DNA of 64,000 bases from Nosocomiicoccus ampullae (GTDB lineage Bacteria; Bacillota; Bacilli; Staphylococcales; Salinicoccaceae), in NCBI RefSeq assembly GCF_001696685.1, contig NZ_MBFG01000005.1, positions 33,916-97,915 of the forward strand. Direction: 5' to 3'. The notes beneath the pieces were generated by a model. The model was not told where the DNA came from. It was given only the letters and a program-made list of their open reading frames with translations, and ran no database searches. Made by a program: the position numbers and the translations under genes. Of this stretch, positions 8,423 to 17,901 are shown piece after piece. Position 1 is the stretch's first letter. Every line of letters starts with the position of its first letter.

Positions 8423-9692
8423 TTCACTAACGCCACGTACGGAGTTTATCGTCCATAACCAGCAGTATATTTCTGAACATGACCGTACGATGTTAAATGA
8501 TATATATATGCCGATTCTCGGTAGTGTTGCAGTTTCTATTTATATTTATTTACATGATTCAAGCCGAAAGTTTGAACCGCTAGAAATTAGAAAGCATAGC
8601 GAAATTATCGATGAAATGAATATGACGTTGTCTATATTTTCATCAGAACTTGAAAAATTAGAAGCGGTTGGCTTGGTTAAAACGTATGTGAATGATGACG
8701 CACATATTGATCAACTCATCTACGAAGTAAAACAACCGTTAACAGCAACAGAGTTTTTTAACGATCCGATGCTGAGTATGTTTTTATATACGAAAGTCGG
8801 TAGTGAGTTATTTAATAAAAAAAGAGAGTACTGGAAATATCCAAAACTTCCAGATAATATCACTGACGTCAGTCGTAAATTTACTGAAGTATTTTCAAAT
8901 ATTTCTTTAGAATCATTTAAATTACCTGAAGATCATTACGAAGGTAGAAATAATAGTACAGGTAGCAATGTGGAACAGGATGACTTCGATTTTGAAGTAC
9001 TATTTACTCATTTAAGAGGAACGTTTGTCGACCGTAAATTCTTTACTCAGTCTGTGAGAGAAAATATCGTCAAGCTCTCAGAGCTTTTTCATCTAAATGC
9101 ATATGAAATGAAAAAAATCATCGTAAAATCAACAGACAAATCAAAAGGTATCGACTTAAATATTTTAAGACGTGCAGCACTCGATTATTATCGACATGAA
9201 AAAGAAGATGAAAAATTACAACCAGAAGACACACCTACAAATGAAGATTACTTTACGTCGCTTGACCGTATTAGTCCAGTTACTCGAATTCGTCAGTTAA
9301 GAAATAACAACCCATCAAGAAGCGATGAACTAATCGTAACACGACTCGTCACAGAGACGAATTTAAATAACGGAGTAATCAACGTACTGTTAGAGTATGC
9401 GTTAATGCAAAAAGACGGACAATTATTTGACAATTATGTATTTACAATCGCGAGAGATTGGGAAAGTAAAGGATATCAAACGGCTGAAGAAGCAAAAGAT
9501 GCAGCGCTTACTTTTTACAATAACCAATCGAAAAAGAAAAGTAACTATCGTGTAAAGCGTCAAATTGTCGAACCGAAATGGTTTAATGAGCAAAAGAAAC
9601 AAAGTTCAGACCAGACAATGCATAATAAAAAAGTAACAAAAAAACAATCGACATCGATTCAAGAAGCAATCGACCGATTTAGAAAGTTGTAG
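8415..9692 (+). CDS. dnaB: Replication initiation and membrane attachment protein DnaB
   Basis: Firmicutes DnaB (not the helicase) works with DnaD and DnaI to load the replicative helicase at oriC and restart forks. The protein has 425 residues. A winged-helix-like N-terminal region ([16 protein letters not shown]) is followed by a DnaB/DnaD C-terminal region ([16 protein letters not shown]) and a long acidic and basic tail ending in [12 protein letters not shown] prefer GTG 8415, with AAAAGG 8 bases upstream; GTG 8406 is an alternative with no clear ribosome-binding site. The start lies within the end of nrdR, and dnaI follows after 9 bp. Its place between nrdR and dnaI supports the identity. 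Confidence 0.9.
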   Translation: MSSSLTPRTEFIVHNQQYISEHDRTMLNDIYMPILGSVAVSIYIYLHDSSRKFEPLEIRKHSEIIDEMNMTLSIFSSELEKLEAVGLVKTYVNDDAHIDQLIYEVKQPLTATEFFNDPMLSMFLYTKVGSELFNKKREYWKYPKLPDNITDVSRKFTEVFSNISLESFKLPEDHYEGRNNSTGSNVEQDDFDFEVLFTHLRGTFVDRKFFTQSVRENIVKLSELFHLNAYEMKKIIVKSTDKSKGIDLNILRRAALDYYRHEKEDEKLQPEDTPTNEDYFTSLDRISPVTRIRQLRNNNPSRSDELIVTRLVTETNLNNGVINVLLEYALMQKDGQLFDNYVFTIARDWESKGYQTAEEAKDAALTFYNNQSKKKSNYRVKRQIVEPKWFNEQKKQSSDQTMHNKKVTKKQSTSIQEAIDRFRKL

Positions 9693-9701
9693 GTGAAATA
9701 A

Positions 9702-10634
9702 ATGGAATCATTAAGCGATATGATGAAAAACAATCCGCTTTTTAATGCACATAACGAACGTAATGAAGAAACGTACGAAATGATCATCAATTCACCAAAA
9801 TTTAGACAGTTTGTAAATGATTCTGGTGTCTCTGTGACTCGAGAGATGATTCAAGACGAACTGTTAATGATAAAAAAGTTTGTTGAACAAGATTCAGAAT
9901 GTGTTCAAGATGAAAATGGTCATTGTAAGTCTCATCCAGACGGTTATGTCATTAACTTAGAAGTTCGAAATGGCAAAATCCATCACTATTTAACACCGTG
10001 CAAAGTTAAGGTCGAGAGAGATAAGTACAAAGAAAAACAAAAGCTGATTCAAAGTTTTTTCATCTCTCAAGATATCGTGAACGCTCATTTTGATGACTTA
10101 GATATTATCGAAGGGTCAAACCGTGAAGAAGTGATCCATAAATCGATTGAAACGGTCCATAATATTGTGAGTAAAAATGACTATAGAGGGTTATACATTC
10201 ACGGTAACTTCGGTGTTGGGAAGTCATTTTTCCTCGGGAGTTTTGCGAACGAGTTAAAAGAAAAGAATGTGAGCTCGATGATTATATATGTACCTGAACT
10301 GTTACAAGAACTTCGTGCAGGGTTTAAAGACAATACGAGTGATGATAGAATTCGAGCGCTTAAAGAAGCGGATGTGTTAATGTTAGACGATCTCGGTGCT
10401 GAAGATATTACTGCATGGAGTAGGGATACAGTACTGACACCGATACTTCAAAGTCGAATGGCAGAAAAACGACCGACGTTTATCAGTTCAAATTATAGTA
10501 TTGATCAGTTGGTCGATTTATATGCAGTAACGAAAGATGGTACGGTCGATAAAATAAAGGCGACACGTATGGTGGAAAGAATTCGTGCATTGACGTATGA
10601 AGTTGAATTAGTTGGGCCGAATTATCGCCATTAG
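9702..10634 (+). CDS. dnaI: Primosomal protein DnaI (helicase loader)
   Basis: DnaI is the AAA+ ATPase that loads the replicative helicase DnaC onto DNA. It has 310 residues, the family length. The N-terminal domain has the Cys/His residues of the helicase-binding zinc domain (CVQDENGHCKSH ... TPCKV). The C-terminal ATPase domain has Walker A HGNFGVGKSF, Walker B VLMLDDLGAED and the sensor segment FISSNYS. It ends the nrdR-dnaB-dnaI operon. The thrS promoter starts 4 bp after its stop codon and no terminator is visible in between. Confidence 0.96.
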   Translation: MESLSDMMKNNPLFNAHNERNEETYEMIINSPKFRQFVNDSGVSVTREMIQDELLMIKKFVEQDSECVQDENGHCKSHPDGYVINLEVRNGKIHHYLTPCKVKVERDKYKEKQKLIQSFFISQDIVNAHFDDLDIIEGSNREEVIHKSIETVHNIVSKNDYRGLYIHGNFGVGKSFFLGSFANELKEKNVSSMIIYVPELLQELRAGFKDNTSDDRIRALKEADVLMLDDLGAEDITAWSRDTVLTPILQSRMAEKRPTFISSNYSIDQLVDLYAVTKDGTVDKIKATRMVERIRALTYEVELVGPNYRH

Positions 10635-10637
10635 TAC

Positions 10638-10666
10638 TTGGCAGTTTATTCAGAGTAATGTATAAT
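10638..10666 (+). promoter_or_regulatory. Sigma-A promoter of thrS
   Basis: TTGGCA (10638-10643), a 17-bp spacer and a perfect TATAAT (10661-10666). Transcription should begin near 10673, giving a long T-box leader. Confidence 0.88.
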
Positions 10667-10672
10667 ATGCTT

Positions 10673-10910
10673 AACAATTGATTTTAAACATTAAAAGGAC
10701 ACAATTTTTTTGATTTATTTATAGAGAGTGCATGGTTGGTGAAAATGCATAATAAAGCATTAAAGTTACTACCTTTATTAATAATAGCTTAATCGCTATA
10801 CGCTTTGGAGCGTTATCTCCTATTTCTGAGGCAAGTCTATTTGTCGACTTGTGAATCAGGGTGGTAACACGGCACTACAGTCGTCCCTATTATTAGGGGC
10901 GACTTTTTTT
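10673..10910 (+). promoter_or_regulatory. T-box leader of thrS (tRNA-Thr responsive)
   Basis: The 299-bp gap before thrS holds a T-box riboswitch. Visible parts are the AGAGAG element at the base of stem I with a GGTTGGTG distal-loop motif, candidate Thr specifier codons ACT (10768-10770) or ACC (10771-10773), and the T-box AGGGTGGTAACACGGC (10858-10873). The terminator AGTCGTCCCT/AGGGGCGACT (10879-10904) ends in T7. Uncharged tRNA-Thr would stabilise the antiterminator and switch thrS on. The choice between the two adjacent Thr codons needs a covariance-model fold. Confidence 0.92.
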
Positions 10911-10933
10911 ATTAAATTTTTGGAGGAATTACT

Positions 10934-12868
10934 ATGTCAGATGTTAAAGTAAACATTAAGTTTCCAGACGGAAGCGAAAAACAATTTGATAGTGGTATTA
11001 CAGCAGAAGAAATTGCTGGGTCAATTAGCCCGGGATTAAAAAAAGCATCAGTCGCAGCACGCGTAAACGGAGAAATGTATGATCTCGTACGTCCAATCGT
11101 TGAAGATGCAGAAATTGAACTATTCACAGATAAAACTGAAGAAGGCTTAGAAGTGATGCGTCACTCGACAGCACACTTACTAGCGCATGCTTTAACTCGT
11201 CTTTATAAAGATGTGAAGTTTGGTGTCGGACCAGTCATCGAAGAAGGATTCTACTATGACTTTGATATGGATGAGAAATTATCTAACGAAGACTTCCCTA
11301 AAATTGAGCGTGAAATGAAACAGATTATCGATGAAAACATTCCAATCGAGCGCCGTGTATTATCACGTGAAGAAGCAAAAGAATTATTTAAACACGATGA
11401 ATATAAATTAGAATTAATCGACGCGATTCCTGAAGACGAGCTCGTCACTGTATACACTCAAGACGACTTCACAGATTTATGTCGTGGTGTACACGTACCG
11501 AGAACATCAAAAATTAAAGAATATAAATTATTATCAATCGCTGGTGCATATTGGCGTGGAGATTCTGATAATAAGATGTTACAACGTATTTACGGTACTG
11601 CGTTCTTTAAAAAGAAAGATCTTGAAGAGCATTTAAAAATGTTAGAAGAAAGAAAAGAACGTGACCATAGACGAATCGGTCGTGAGATGAAAATCTTCGA
11701 TACGTCTCAACTCGTCGGTGCAGGTTTACCGTTCTGGCTACCAAACGGTGCGACAATTCGCCGTGAAATCGAACGTTATATCGTCGACAAAGAAGTAGCA
11801 CTTGGGTATGACCACGTTTATACTCCAATTTTAGCAAACAGTGATTTATATAAAACGAGTGGACACTGGGAGCATTATCAAGACGACATGTTCCCTGCTA
11901 TGAAAATTGGTAACGAAGAACTCGTTCTTCGTCCGATGAACTGTCCACATCATATGATGATTTATAAAAATGAAAGACACTCATACCGTGAACTTCCAAT
12001 TCGTATCGCAGAATTAGGAATGATGCACCGCTATGAAGCGTCTGGAGCAGTTTCAGGATTACAACGTGTTCGTGGAATGGTATTAAATGATGCACACGTA
12101 TTTGTTCGTCCAGATCAAATTAAAGAAGAAATTAAACGTGTACTTCATTTAATCGAAGAAGTATACAAAGACTTTAAGATTGAAAACTACTCATTCCGCT
12201 TAAGTTACCGTGATCCAGAAAATACAGATAAGTATTTCGATGATGATAACATGTGGAACACTGCAGAGAGAATGTTAAAAGAAGCGGCAGATGAATTAGA
12301 ACTTGAGTACGTTGAAGCACTCGATGAAGCGGCATTCTACGGACCGAAAATTGACGTTCAAGTGAAAACAGCTTCAGGAATTGAAGAAACATTATCAACA
12401 GTTCAATTAGACTTCCTACTTCCTGAACGCTTTGATTTAACATATATCGGTGAAGACGGACAAAACCACCGTCCAGTCGTTATCCACCGTGGTGTTGTTG
12501 GTACGATGGAACGATTTGTCGCATTCTTAATTGAAGAATATAAAGGTGCATTCCCATTATGGTTAGCACCAGAACAAGTGCAAATTATTCCGGTAAACTT
12601 AGACTTACACTATGATTATGCACGTGAAATTTTAGATGAAATGAAATCATATGGTATCCGTGCAGATATCGATACACGCGATGAAAAAATGGGGTATAAA
12701 ATTAGAGATGCACAAACTCGAAAAGTACCATACCAAGTCGTCGTAGGTGATAAAGAAGTTGAAGCACAAGAAGTTAACGTGCGTAAATACGGTGAAACTG
12801 AGCAAAATAGTTACGAAAAAGAAGAGTTCTTATATAAACTCGTCGATGAGATTCGACTTAAAAAATAA
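10934..12868 (+). CDS. thrS: Threonine-tRNA ligase
   Basis: ThrRS charges tRNA-Thr. The 644-residue protein has the TGS domain ([19 protein letters not shown]), the editing domain with its [10 protein letters not shown] motif, the class II catalytic core with motif 2 ([25 protein letters not shown]) and motif 3 ([15 protein letters not shown]), and an anticodon-binding domain. Zinc ligands include the Cys of MNCPHH. GGAGG precedes the ATG at a normal distance. It is controlled by the T-box leader directly upstream. A small PH-like gene follows after 15 bp. Confidence 0.98.
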   Translation: MSDVKVNIKFPDGSEKQFDSGITAEEIAGSISPGLKKASVAARVNGEMYDLVRPIVEDAEIELFTDKTEEGLEVMRHSTAHLLAHALTRLYKDVKFGVGPVIEEGFYYDFDMDEKLSNEDFPKIEREMKQIIDENIPIERRVLSREEAKELFKHDEYKLELIDAIPEDELVTVYTQDDFTDLCRGVHVPRTSKIKEYKLLSIAGAYWRGDSDNKMLQRIYGTAFFKKKDLEEHLKMLEERKERDHRRIGREMKIFDTSQLVGAGLPFWLPNGATIRREIERYIVDKEVALGYDHVYTPILANSDLYKTSGHWEHYQDDMFPAMKIGNEELVLRPMNCPHHMMIYKNERHSYRELPIRIAELGMMHRYEASGAVSGLQRVRGMVLNDAHVFVRPDQIKEEIKRVLHLIEEVYKDFKIENYSFRLSYRDPENTDKYFDDDNMWNTAERMLKEAADELELEYVEALDEAAFYGPKIDVQVKTASGIEETLSTVQLDFLLPERFDLTYIGEDGQNHRPVVIHRGVVGTMERFVAFLIEEYKGAFPLWLAPEQVQIIPVNLDLHYDYAREILDEMKSYGIRADIDTRDEKMGYKIRDAQTRKVPYQVVVGDKEVEAQEVNVRKYGETEQNSYEKEEFLYKLVDEIRLKK

Positions 12869-12883
12869 TAGGTAGGTGAGAGT

Positions 12884-13318
12884 ATGACCTATTATTCTAA
12901 ATACGGGATTAAATTTATAAGGTATAACTTGCTACTACTTCTTATACCGACGATCATCATTGTTTTGGTTGGGTATTTAAGAGATATTCCGCCAAGTCGA
13001 ATATCAGTATCGATTACACTCATTATAATCATCGTACTTGTGAATACGTTTAAGCCGGTGAAATATACGTTTACAAATCATCAGTTAATCATATATAACG
13101 GTTTTAAAAAGTCGAAAATCTTTTACGATGCGATCACAAACGTTTCTGCAACAGACGATATTATCGTCGGTGGAAACAAAGCAGCAAAAAGTGAAGATGC
13201 GATACAAATTGATTATATTGGTGGAGTATATGATAACGTAAAAGTGTCACCAAAAGAAAAAGAAGAATTTTTACGTGAACTAAAGAAAAAAGCAGTGAAG
13301 GCGAAATTTAATATATAA
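12884..13318 (+). CDS. Membrane protein with a bacterial PH-like domain
   Basis: The protein has 144 residues. Two hydrophobic segments (about residues 13-30 and 40-55) form a membrane hairpin. A soluble C-terminal part follows with alternating strands (YTFTNHQLIIYNGFKKSKIFYDAI) and ending in VSPKEKEEFLREL. This layout and the S-P-K-x-K-E-x-F-L ending are like the small bPH_4-type domains of Firmicutes. No function is known. It is 15 bp after thrS and probably co-transcribed with it. The family assignment is tentative. Confidence 0.7.
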   Translation: MTYYSKYGIKFIRYNLLLLLIPTIIIVLVGYLRDIPPSRISVSITLIIIIVLVNTFKPVKYTFTNHQLIIYNGFKKSKIFYDAITNVSATDDIIVGGNKAAKSEDAIQIDYIGGVYDNVKVSPKEKEEFLRELKKKAVKAKFNI

Positions 13319-13324
13319 ATATGT

Positions 13325-13353
13325 TTGACATATACAAATAACTACTGTATAGT
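13325..13353 (+). promoter_or_regulatory. Sigma-A promoter of infC-rpmI-rplT
   Basis: A perfect TTGACA (13325-13330), 17-bp spacer and TATAGT (13348-13353), as expected for a ribosomal protein operon. Confidence 0.9.
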
Positions 13354-13359
13354 TATAAG

Positions 13360-13487
13360 AGTTGAATTGAACGGACAAGTTGAAGCTCCCGCTTCACACC
13401 CTTAGCCAACGGTAAACGGGTTTTCGGGAATGGGCACTATTAGTGTCTTTTCAGTGAGCGGGTGCAGCTATGCACTCGCTCTTTTTT
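13360..13487 (+). promoter_or_regulatory. L20-type leader with terminator upstream of infC
   Basis: A structured leader of about 130 bases lies between a strong promoter and infC. It contains the hairpin TGAAGC/GCTTCA, a GGTAAACGGG segment and a final intrinsic terminator GAGCGGGTGCA/TGCACTCGCTC (13456-13481) followed by T6. Position and layout match the L20 leader of Bacillus, where ribosomal protein L20 (product of rplT, last gene of the operon) binds the leader and causes premature termination. A match to the Rfam L20 leader model is expected but was not run. Confidence 0.82.
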
Positions 13488-13515
13488 GTTCGTTAAATTT
13501 TTGGAGGTGTCAACA

Positions 13516-14034
13516 ATAGCAAAAGACCAAGCAATTATTAATAATCGTATTCGTGCAAAAGAAGTTCGATTAATCAGCCAAAATGGCGAACAGCTCGGTA
13601 TTAAATCTAAGCAAGAAGCACTTGAAATGGCAGAAAGAGTAGATCTTGATGTTGTTTTAGTTGCTCCAAATGCAAAACCACCTGTTGCTCGTATTATGGA
13701 CTATGGTAAGTACAAATATGAACAACAGAGAAAAGAAAGAGAAGCACGTAAAAAACAACGTGTGATCAACGTTAAAGAGATTCGTCTATCTCCGACTATT
13801 GAGGAGCATGACTTTAATACGAAAGCTAACCAAGCGAAGAAGTTCTTATCTAAAGGTGATAAGGTAAAAGCTTCTATTCGTTTTAGAGGACGTGCAATTA
13901 CTCATAAAGACATCGGTAGAGATGTTCTCGTTAAGTTTGCAGAGGCGCTAAAAGAAGAAGGAGATTTAGAAGTCCGTCCTAAAATGGAAGGTCGTTCGAT
14001 GTTCTTAGTCTTAGCTCCTAAAAAAGAAAAATAA
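13516..14034 (+). CDS. infC: Translation initiation factor IF-3, probable AUA start
   Basis: IF3 binds the 30S subunit and controls start-codon selection. The protein of about 172 residues has the N-domain ([18 protein letters not shown]), linker ([18 protein letters not shown]) and C-domain ([12 protein letters not shown]). No ATG is placed properly. GGAGG (13503-13507) is followed by exactly 8 bases and then ATA (13516), giving [16 protein letters not shown], which aligns with the known IF3 start. A GTG at 13507 overlaps the Shine-Dalgarno and an ATG at 13462 is inside the leader terminator. Rare AUU/AUC/AUA starts are typical of infC and let IF3 limit its own synthesis. Confidence 0.9.
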   Translation: MAKDQAIINNRIRAKEVRLISQNGEQLGIKSKQEALEMAERVDLDVVLVAPNAKPPVARIMDYGKYKYEQQRKEREARKKQRVINVKEIRLSPTIEEHDFNTKANQAKKFLSKGDKVKASIRFRGRAITHKDIGRDVLVKFAEALKEEGDLEVRPKMEGRSMFLVLAPKKEK

Positions 14035-14059
14035 TACTTGATTTTGGAGGAAATTTATT

Positions 14060-14263
14060 ATGCCTAAAATGAAAACTCATAAAGGTTACAAAAAACGTGT
14101 TAAGAAAACTGCATCAGGTAAGTTTAAACGTTCACAAGCGTTTACTAGCCACTTAATGGCAAACAAAACTAAAAAACAAAAACGTAAACTTCGTCAACCA
14201 GCATTAGTTGCTAAGTCAGACGCAAGAAGATTAAAACATTTATTAGCTAAAGCTGGTAAGTAA
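14060..14263 (+). CDS. rpmI: 50S ribosomal protein L35
   Basis: A basic protein of 67 residues starting [20 protein letters not shown], with the conserved [10 protein letters not shown] and a C-terminal [11 protein letters not shown]. It is the usual middle gene of the infC-rpmI-rplT operon, 25 bp after infC and 19 bp before rplT, with a GGAGG ribosome-binding site. Confidence 0.98.
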   Translation: MPKMKTHKGYKKRVKKTASGKFKRSQAFTSHLMANKTKKQKRKLRQPALVAKSDARRLKHLLAKAGK

Positions 14264-14282
14264 TTTTTAAGGAGGAACAACA

Positions 14283-14639
14283 ATGGCTCGTGTTAAAAGA
14301 GGAGTAACTACTCGTAAAAGACGTAAAAAATTATTAAAACAATCAAAAGGCTACTTCGGTGCTAAAGGAAATTTATATAGAGTTGCGAAGCAACAAGTAA
14401 TCAAATCAGGTCAATATGCATACCGTGACCGTAAAAATAGAAAGCGTGAATTCCGTAAATTATGGATCGCACGTATTAACGCTGCAGCGCGTCAACACGA
14501 CATCAGCTACAGCCGTTTAATGAACGGTCTTAAACTTGCTGGCATCGAAATGAACCGTAAAATGCTTTCTGAAATCGCAATTAACGATGAAAAAGCATTC
14601 GAACAGTTAGTAAACACAGCAAAAGACGCTTTAAAATAA
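14283..14639 (+). CDS. rplT: 50S ribosomal protein L20
   Basis: The 118-residue basic protein starts [19 protein letters not shown] and has the conserved [17 protein letters not shown] and [10 protein letters not shown] segments. L20 is an early assembly protein of the 50S subunit and, in Bacillus, the repressor of this operon through the leader upstream of infC. It ends the operon and a strong terminator follows directly. Confidence 0.98.
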   Translation: MARVKRGVTTRKRRKKLLKQSKGYFGAKGNLYRVAKQQVIKSGQYAYRDRKNRKREFRKLWIARINAAARQHDISYSRLMNGLKLAGIEMNRKMLSEIAINDEKAFEQLVNTAKDALK

Positions 14640-14648
14640 TGTCTATAA

Positions 14649-14678
14649 TCCACATTGAGTAATCAATGTGGATTTTTT
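14649..14678 (+). terminator. Intrinsic terminator after rplT
   Basis: A perfect 10-bp stem TCCACATTGA/TCAATGTGGA with loop GTAA is followed by T6. Confidence 0.95.
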
Positions 14679-14769
14679 AGTATAGATATATTTTTATTAT
14701 TTGATTCAGGATTAATAAATCAGTTTTTAAATGTGCTAAAATAATGATTATAAAAGAAAGGGGATACAT

Positions 14770-15840
14770 ATGGATAAACAATTAGAATTACTAAAATCTC
14801 TAACAGATGCGAATGGAATTTCTGGATTTGAATATGACGTTAAAAAGTTAATGAAAGAGTATTTAACACCAGTTTCTGATGAGCTCATTGAAGATAACTT
14901 AGGTAGTATTTTCGGTAAGAAAAAAGGGAATGGATCACGCACGATCTTAATTGGTGGTCACTTAGACGAAATCGGATTTATGGTCACACAAATTGACGAT
15001 AAAGGGTTTATTAAATTTACACCGATCGGTGGTTGGTGGAGTCAAGTTATTTTATCTCAAAAAATGACACTCGTGACAGATGACGGCGAGTATATTGGTG
15101 TTGTTGGTTCTACACCTCCACATATGTTATCGCCTGAAGCACGTAAGAAAACAGTCGATATTAAAGATATGTATTTAGATATCGGTGTAAAAGATAAAGA
15201 AGAAGCAGAATCTCTCGGAGTTAAGCCTGGAGACATGATCGTGCCTTATACTGAATTTACAGAAATGGCAAACAAAGATTACGTTTTAGCAAAAGCATTT
15301 GATAACAGATTCGGTTGTGCACTTGCGGTGGAAGTGTTAAACGAATTAAAAGAAGAAGAAATTGATATTAACTTAGTGAGTGGAGCGACAGTCCAAGAAG
15401 AAGTCGGACTACGCGGTGCACAAACTGCTGCACATAAAGTAAATCCGGACCTTGCGATTGCAATTGATGTTGGTATCGCAACAGATACTCCAGGACTTCA
15501 AACGAGTGACGGTGTTGGAGTGCTTGGAGACGGACCATTACTCGTCATGTTAGATGCGACAAATATTGGACACGTCGGATTTAGAAAACACGTTCAAAAG
15601 CTCGCGAAAGAAAAAGGAATCGACGTACAACTTCAAGCTATCCCTGGTGGTGGAACAGATGCTGGACGTTTCCATACAGTTCACGACGGCGTACCATCAC
15701 TTGCGATCGGTGTACCTTTAAGATACATGCACTCAAACGTAAGCATCATGCACCGTGAAGACTTTAAAAATGCAGTAAAACTTGTCGTTGAAATCGTAAA
15801 ATCATTAAATGATGACGTCGTTGACAATATCAAATGGTAA
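14770..15840 (+). CDS. M42 family metallopeptidase (glutamyl/deblocking aminopeptidase type)
   Basis: A cytoplasmic dinuclear-metal aminopeptidase of the M42 family, 356 residues. Metal and catalytic motifs are in order: GGHLDEIGFMV, AFDNRFGCA, TVQEEVGLRGA (catalytic and metal Glu), AIDVG and the C-terminal RYMHSNVS His. The family forms large tetrahedral dodecamers that degrade peptides released by proteases. It lies after rplT where Bacillus has ysdC, another M42 enzyme. An extended -10 TGCTAAAAT at 14734-14742 may drive it, and AAAGGGG precedes the ATG. It overlaps the next gene by 7 bases. Confidence 0.93.
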   Translation: MDKQLELLKSLTDANGISGFEYDVKKLMKEYLTPVSDELIEDNLGSIFGKKKGNGSRTILIGGHLDEIGFMVTQIDDKGFIKFTPIGGWWSQVILSQKMTLVTDDGEYIGVVGSTPPHMLSPEARKKTVDIKDMYLDIGVKDKEEAESLGVKPGDMIVPYTEFTEMANKDYVLAKAFDNRFGCALAVEVLNELKEEEIDINLVSGATVQEEVGLRGAQTAAHKVNPDLAIAIDVGIATDTPGLQTSDGVGVLGDGPLLVMLDATNIGHVGFRKHVQKLAKEKGIDVQLQAIPGGGTDAGRFHTVHDGVPSLAIGVPLRYMHSNVSIMHREDFKNAVKLVVEIVKSLNDDVVDNIKW

Positions 15841-16550
15841 TTACGTCTAAAGATAATAAGCGTATCAAAGAAATACGTAAACTATTAACTAAAAAAGGGC
15901 GTACAAAAGCACAACAATTCTTAATTGAAGGTGAACACTTAATCGAAGAAGCGATTCAGTTTGGTGCACATATTGAAGAGATTTTCGTGCTTGAAACAGA
16001 TACGTTTAACTTTGATTTAAAAACGACTGTCGTCACAAAAGACGTCATGTCGTCGCTATCGAAACTGGTGACACCGCCGGGTATTATCGCAGTCGTTCGT
16101 ATGGAAACAAAAAGTATTGAAAGTGATCGAGTCCTTGCTATTGACGGTATACAAGATCCTGGAAATCTTGGCACTTTAATTCGTACAGCCGATGCCTTTA
16201 ATTTTAAACGTATTTTAATCGGTAAAAACACAGTTGATCCTTATAGCGATAAAGTACTAAGAAGTAGTCAAGGTAGCCATTTTCACGTCTCACTTGAAGA
16301 CGTAGACTTGATTGAAGTGATGCAAAATTTCAACGGGACAATACTTACGACAGATCTCTCAGGAGAACCACTTACAGATAAAATCACAGATGAAAAAATA
16401 ATGATTGTTCTAGGTAACGAAGGTCAAGGTGTTAGCGAAGAAGTACTCGCAGCTGCGAATTATAAAGTAAAAATTGATATGCCAGGAGACGCTGAAAGTT
16501 TAAATGTCGCCGTTGCTGGTGGTATTTTAATGCATCAGTATAGTCTTTAA
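15834..16550 (+). CDS. SpoU/TrmH-family RNA methyltransferase (YsgA-like)
   Basis: A SPOUT-fold RNA 2'-O-methyltransferase of 238 residues. An N-terminal substrate-binding domain (SKDNKRIKEIRKLL ... FLIEGEHLIEEA) is followed by the SpoU core with motif 1 IQDPGNLGTLIRTADAF, motif 2 IVLGNEGQGVSEE and motif 3 PGDAESLNVAVAGGILM, which form the trefoil knot for S-adenosylmethionine. The exact RNA target is unknown. It overlaps the M42 gene by 7 bases and precedes pheST, as ysgA does in Bacillus. Confidence 0.93.
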   Translation: MVITSKDNKRIKEIRKLLTKKGRTKAQQFLIEGEHLIEEAIQFGAHIEEIFVLETDTFNFDLKTTVVTKDVMSSLSKLVTPPGIIAVVRMETKSIESDRVLAIDGIQDPGNLGTLIRTADAFNFKRILIGKNTVDPYSDKVLRSSQGSHFHVSLEDVDLIEVMQNFNGTILTTDLSGEPLTDKITDEKIMIVLGNEGQGVSEEVLAAANYKVKIDMPGDAESLNVAVAGGILMHQYSL

Positions 16551-16568
16551 GTTTTTTAAAAAATCATG

Positions 16569-16574
16569 TATAAT
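16569..16574 (+). promoter_or_regulatory. Probable -10 of the pheST promoter
   Basis: A perfect TATAAT starts 18 bp after the previous stop codon and just before the T-box leader. The -35 region is AT-rich and matches poorly. Confidence 0.55.
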
Positions 16575-16580
16575 TAAGTC

Positions 16581-16798
16581 AATCGAATAATAACTTCAAG
16601 CGAAGTAGGCATAAATGACAAAGTTAGTATGACCAGAGAGTGAATACGATTGGTGGAAGTATTCTCATACTATAGTCAGGGTTCACCTAACAGATGAAGT
16701 TAAAGGGTCATTTCCTTATCAAATGAGAGCGCCTGTTTAACAGGAATTTAGGTGGTACCACGGAACTCCGTCCTATTGTTATAGGATGGAGTTTTTTT
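16581..16798 (+). promoter_or_regulatory. T-box leader of pheST (tRNA-Phe responsive)
   Basis: Stem I has an AGAGAG element and a GGTGG distal-loop motif. The Phe codon TTC (16682-16684), followed by A, is the likely specifier. The T-box AGGTGGTACCACGG is at 16750-16763, and the terminator AACTCCGTCCTAT/ATAGGATGGAGTT (16764-16793) ends in a T-run. Uncharged tRNA-Phe would allow read-through into pheS and pheT. Confidence 0.93.
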
Positions 16799-16827
16799 TA
16801 TGCGAAAAAATAAATGAGGTGAAAGTA

Positions 16828-17901
16828 TTGAGTTATAAAGACATCGATATGCAAGCGATTAAAGAAAAATTTGAATCGCTATTTGAAGATGCCGCGGATC
16901 GTAAACAACTCGACGATTTACGCATTAAATTTTTAGGTAAAAAAGGAACTGTCACGACGTTAATGCAACATATGAAAGACATTCCAAATGAAGAGAAAAA
17001 GGAATTCGGACAAAGCGTCAATGCGCTACGTCAATCAATTCAACAAAAATTAGAGCGAGGTATTGAAGAAGTTGAAGCACGTTTACTAAAGAAAAAATTA
17101 GAAAATGAAACGATTGATGTTACGTTACCAGGAAGACAACGTCCAATCGGTGGAAAACATCCGCTTCAACATATTATCGACAGTATCGAAGATATTTTTG
17201 TCGGTCTCGGTTATGAAGTGTATGAAGGTTATGAAGTTGAAAGTGATTACTATAACTTTGAAGCTTTAAACTTACCTAAATCTCACCCAGCACGTGATAT
17301 GCAAGATTCGTTTTATATTTCTAACGAAACACTACTGCGTACACATACGTCACCAGTACAAGCACGCGTATTAAATGCAGCTAAAGGTAAAGGACCTATT
17401 AAAATTATCTGTCCTGGTAAAGTGTATCGCCGAGATAGTGATGACGCGACACATTCTCATCAATTTACTCAAATTGAAGGACTTGTTGTCGACAAAAATA
17501 TTTCTCTTGCAGATTTAAAAGGGACACTCGAATTATTCTTAAAAGAAATTTTTGGTCAAGACCGTGAAATTCGATTACGTCCAAGTTACTTCCCATTTAC
17601 TGAGCCGAGTGTTGAAGTTGACGTATCGTGCTTTAAATGTGGCGGAAAAGGATGTAACGTTTGTAAACAATCCGGATGGATTGAAATTTTAGGTGCTGGT
17701 ATGGTGCACCCGAACGTATTAGAAATGGCCGGATTTGATAGTAGTGAATATAGCGGATTTGCTTTTGGTATGGGACCAGACCGTATGGCGATGTTATATT
17801 ACGGTGTGGAAGATATCCGTCATTTATATACAAACGACTTACGATTCTTAGAACAGTTTAAATATATTGAAGAAAGAGGGGTTAAACATGAGAGTATCTA
17901 A
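16828..17901 (+). CDS. pheS: Phenylalanine-tRNA ligase alpha subunit
   Basis: PheS is the catalytic subunit of the alpha2-beta2 PheRS. The coiled-coil N-terminus leads to LGKKGTVT, then the class II core with motif 2 ([21 protein letters not shown]) and motif 3 ([14 protein letters not shown]). I place the start at TTG 16828: GAGG lies 8 bases upstream and the resulting 357-residue protein has the same N-terminal length as S. aureus PheS. An in-frame ATG at 16786 lies inside the leader terminator stem. Its end overlaps pheT by 14 bases. It is under T-box control. Confidence 0.95.
   Translation: MSYKDIDMQAIKEKFESLFEDAADRKQLDDLRIKFLGKKGTVTTLMQHMKDIPNEEKKEFGQSVNALRQSIQQKLERGIEEVEARLLKKKLENETIDVTLPGRQRPIGGKHPLQHIIDSIEDIFVGLGYEVYEGYEVESDYYNFEALNLPKSHPARDMQDSFYISNETLLRTHTSPVQARVLNAAKGKGPIKIICPGKVYRRDSDDATHSHQFTQIEGLVVDKNISLADLKGTLELFLKEIFGQDREIRLRPSYFPFTEPSVEVDVSCFKCGGKGCNVCKQSGWIEILGAGMVHPNVLEMAGFDSSEYSGFAFGMGPDRMAMLYYGVEDIRHLYTNDLRFLEQFKYIEERGVKHESI

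Noticed and set aside
13462..13515. ATG 13462 or GTG 13507 as infC start
   Set aside because: The ATG lies inside the leader terminator stem and the GTG overlaps the Shine-Dalgarno. The ATA at 13516 has the right spacing and matches IF3 alignments.
17888..17901. Possible frameshift between pheS and pheT
   Set aside because: The 14-base overlap is a normal gene overlap; both proteins are complete and in register with their families.
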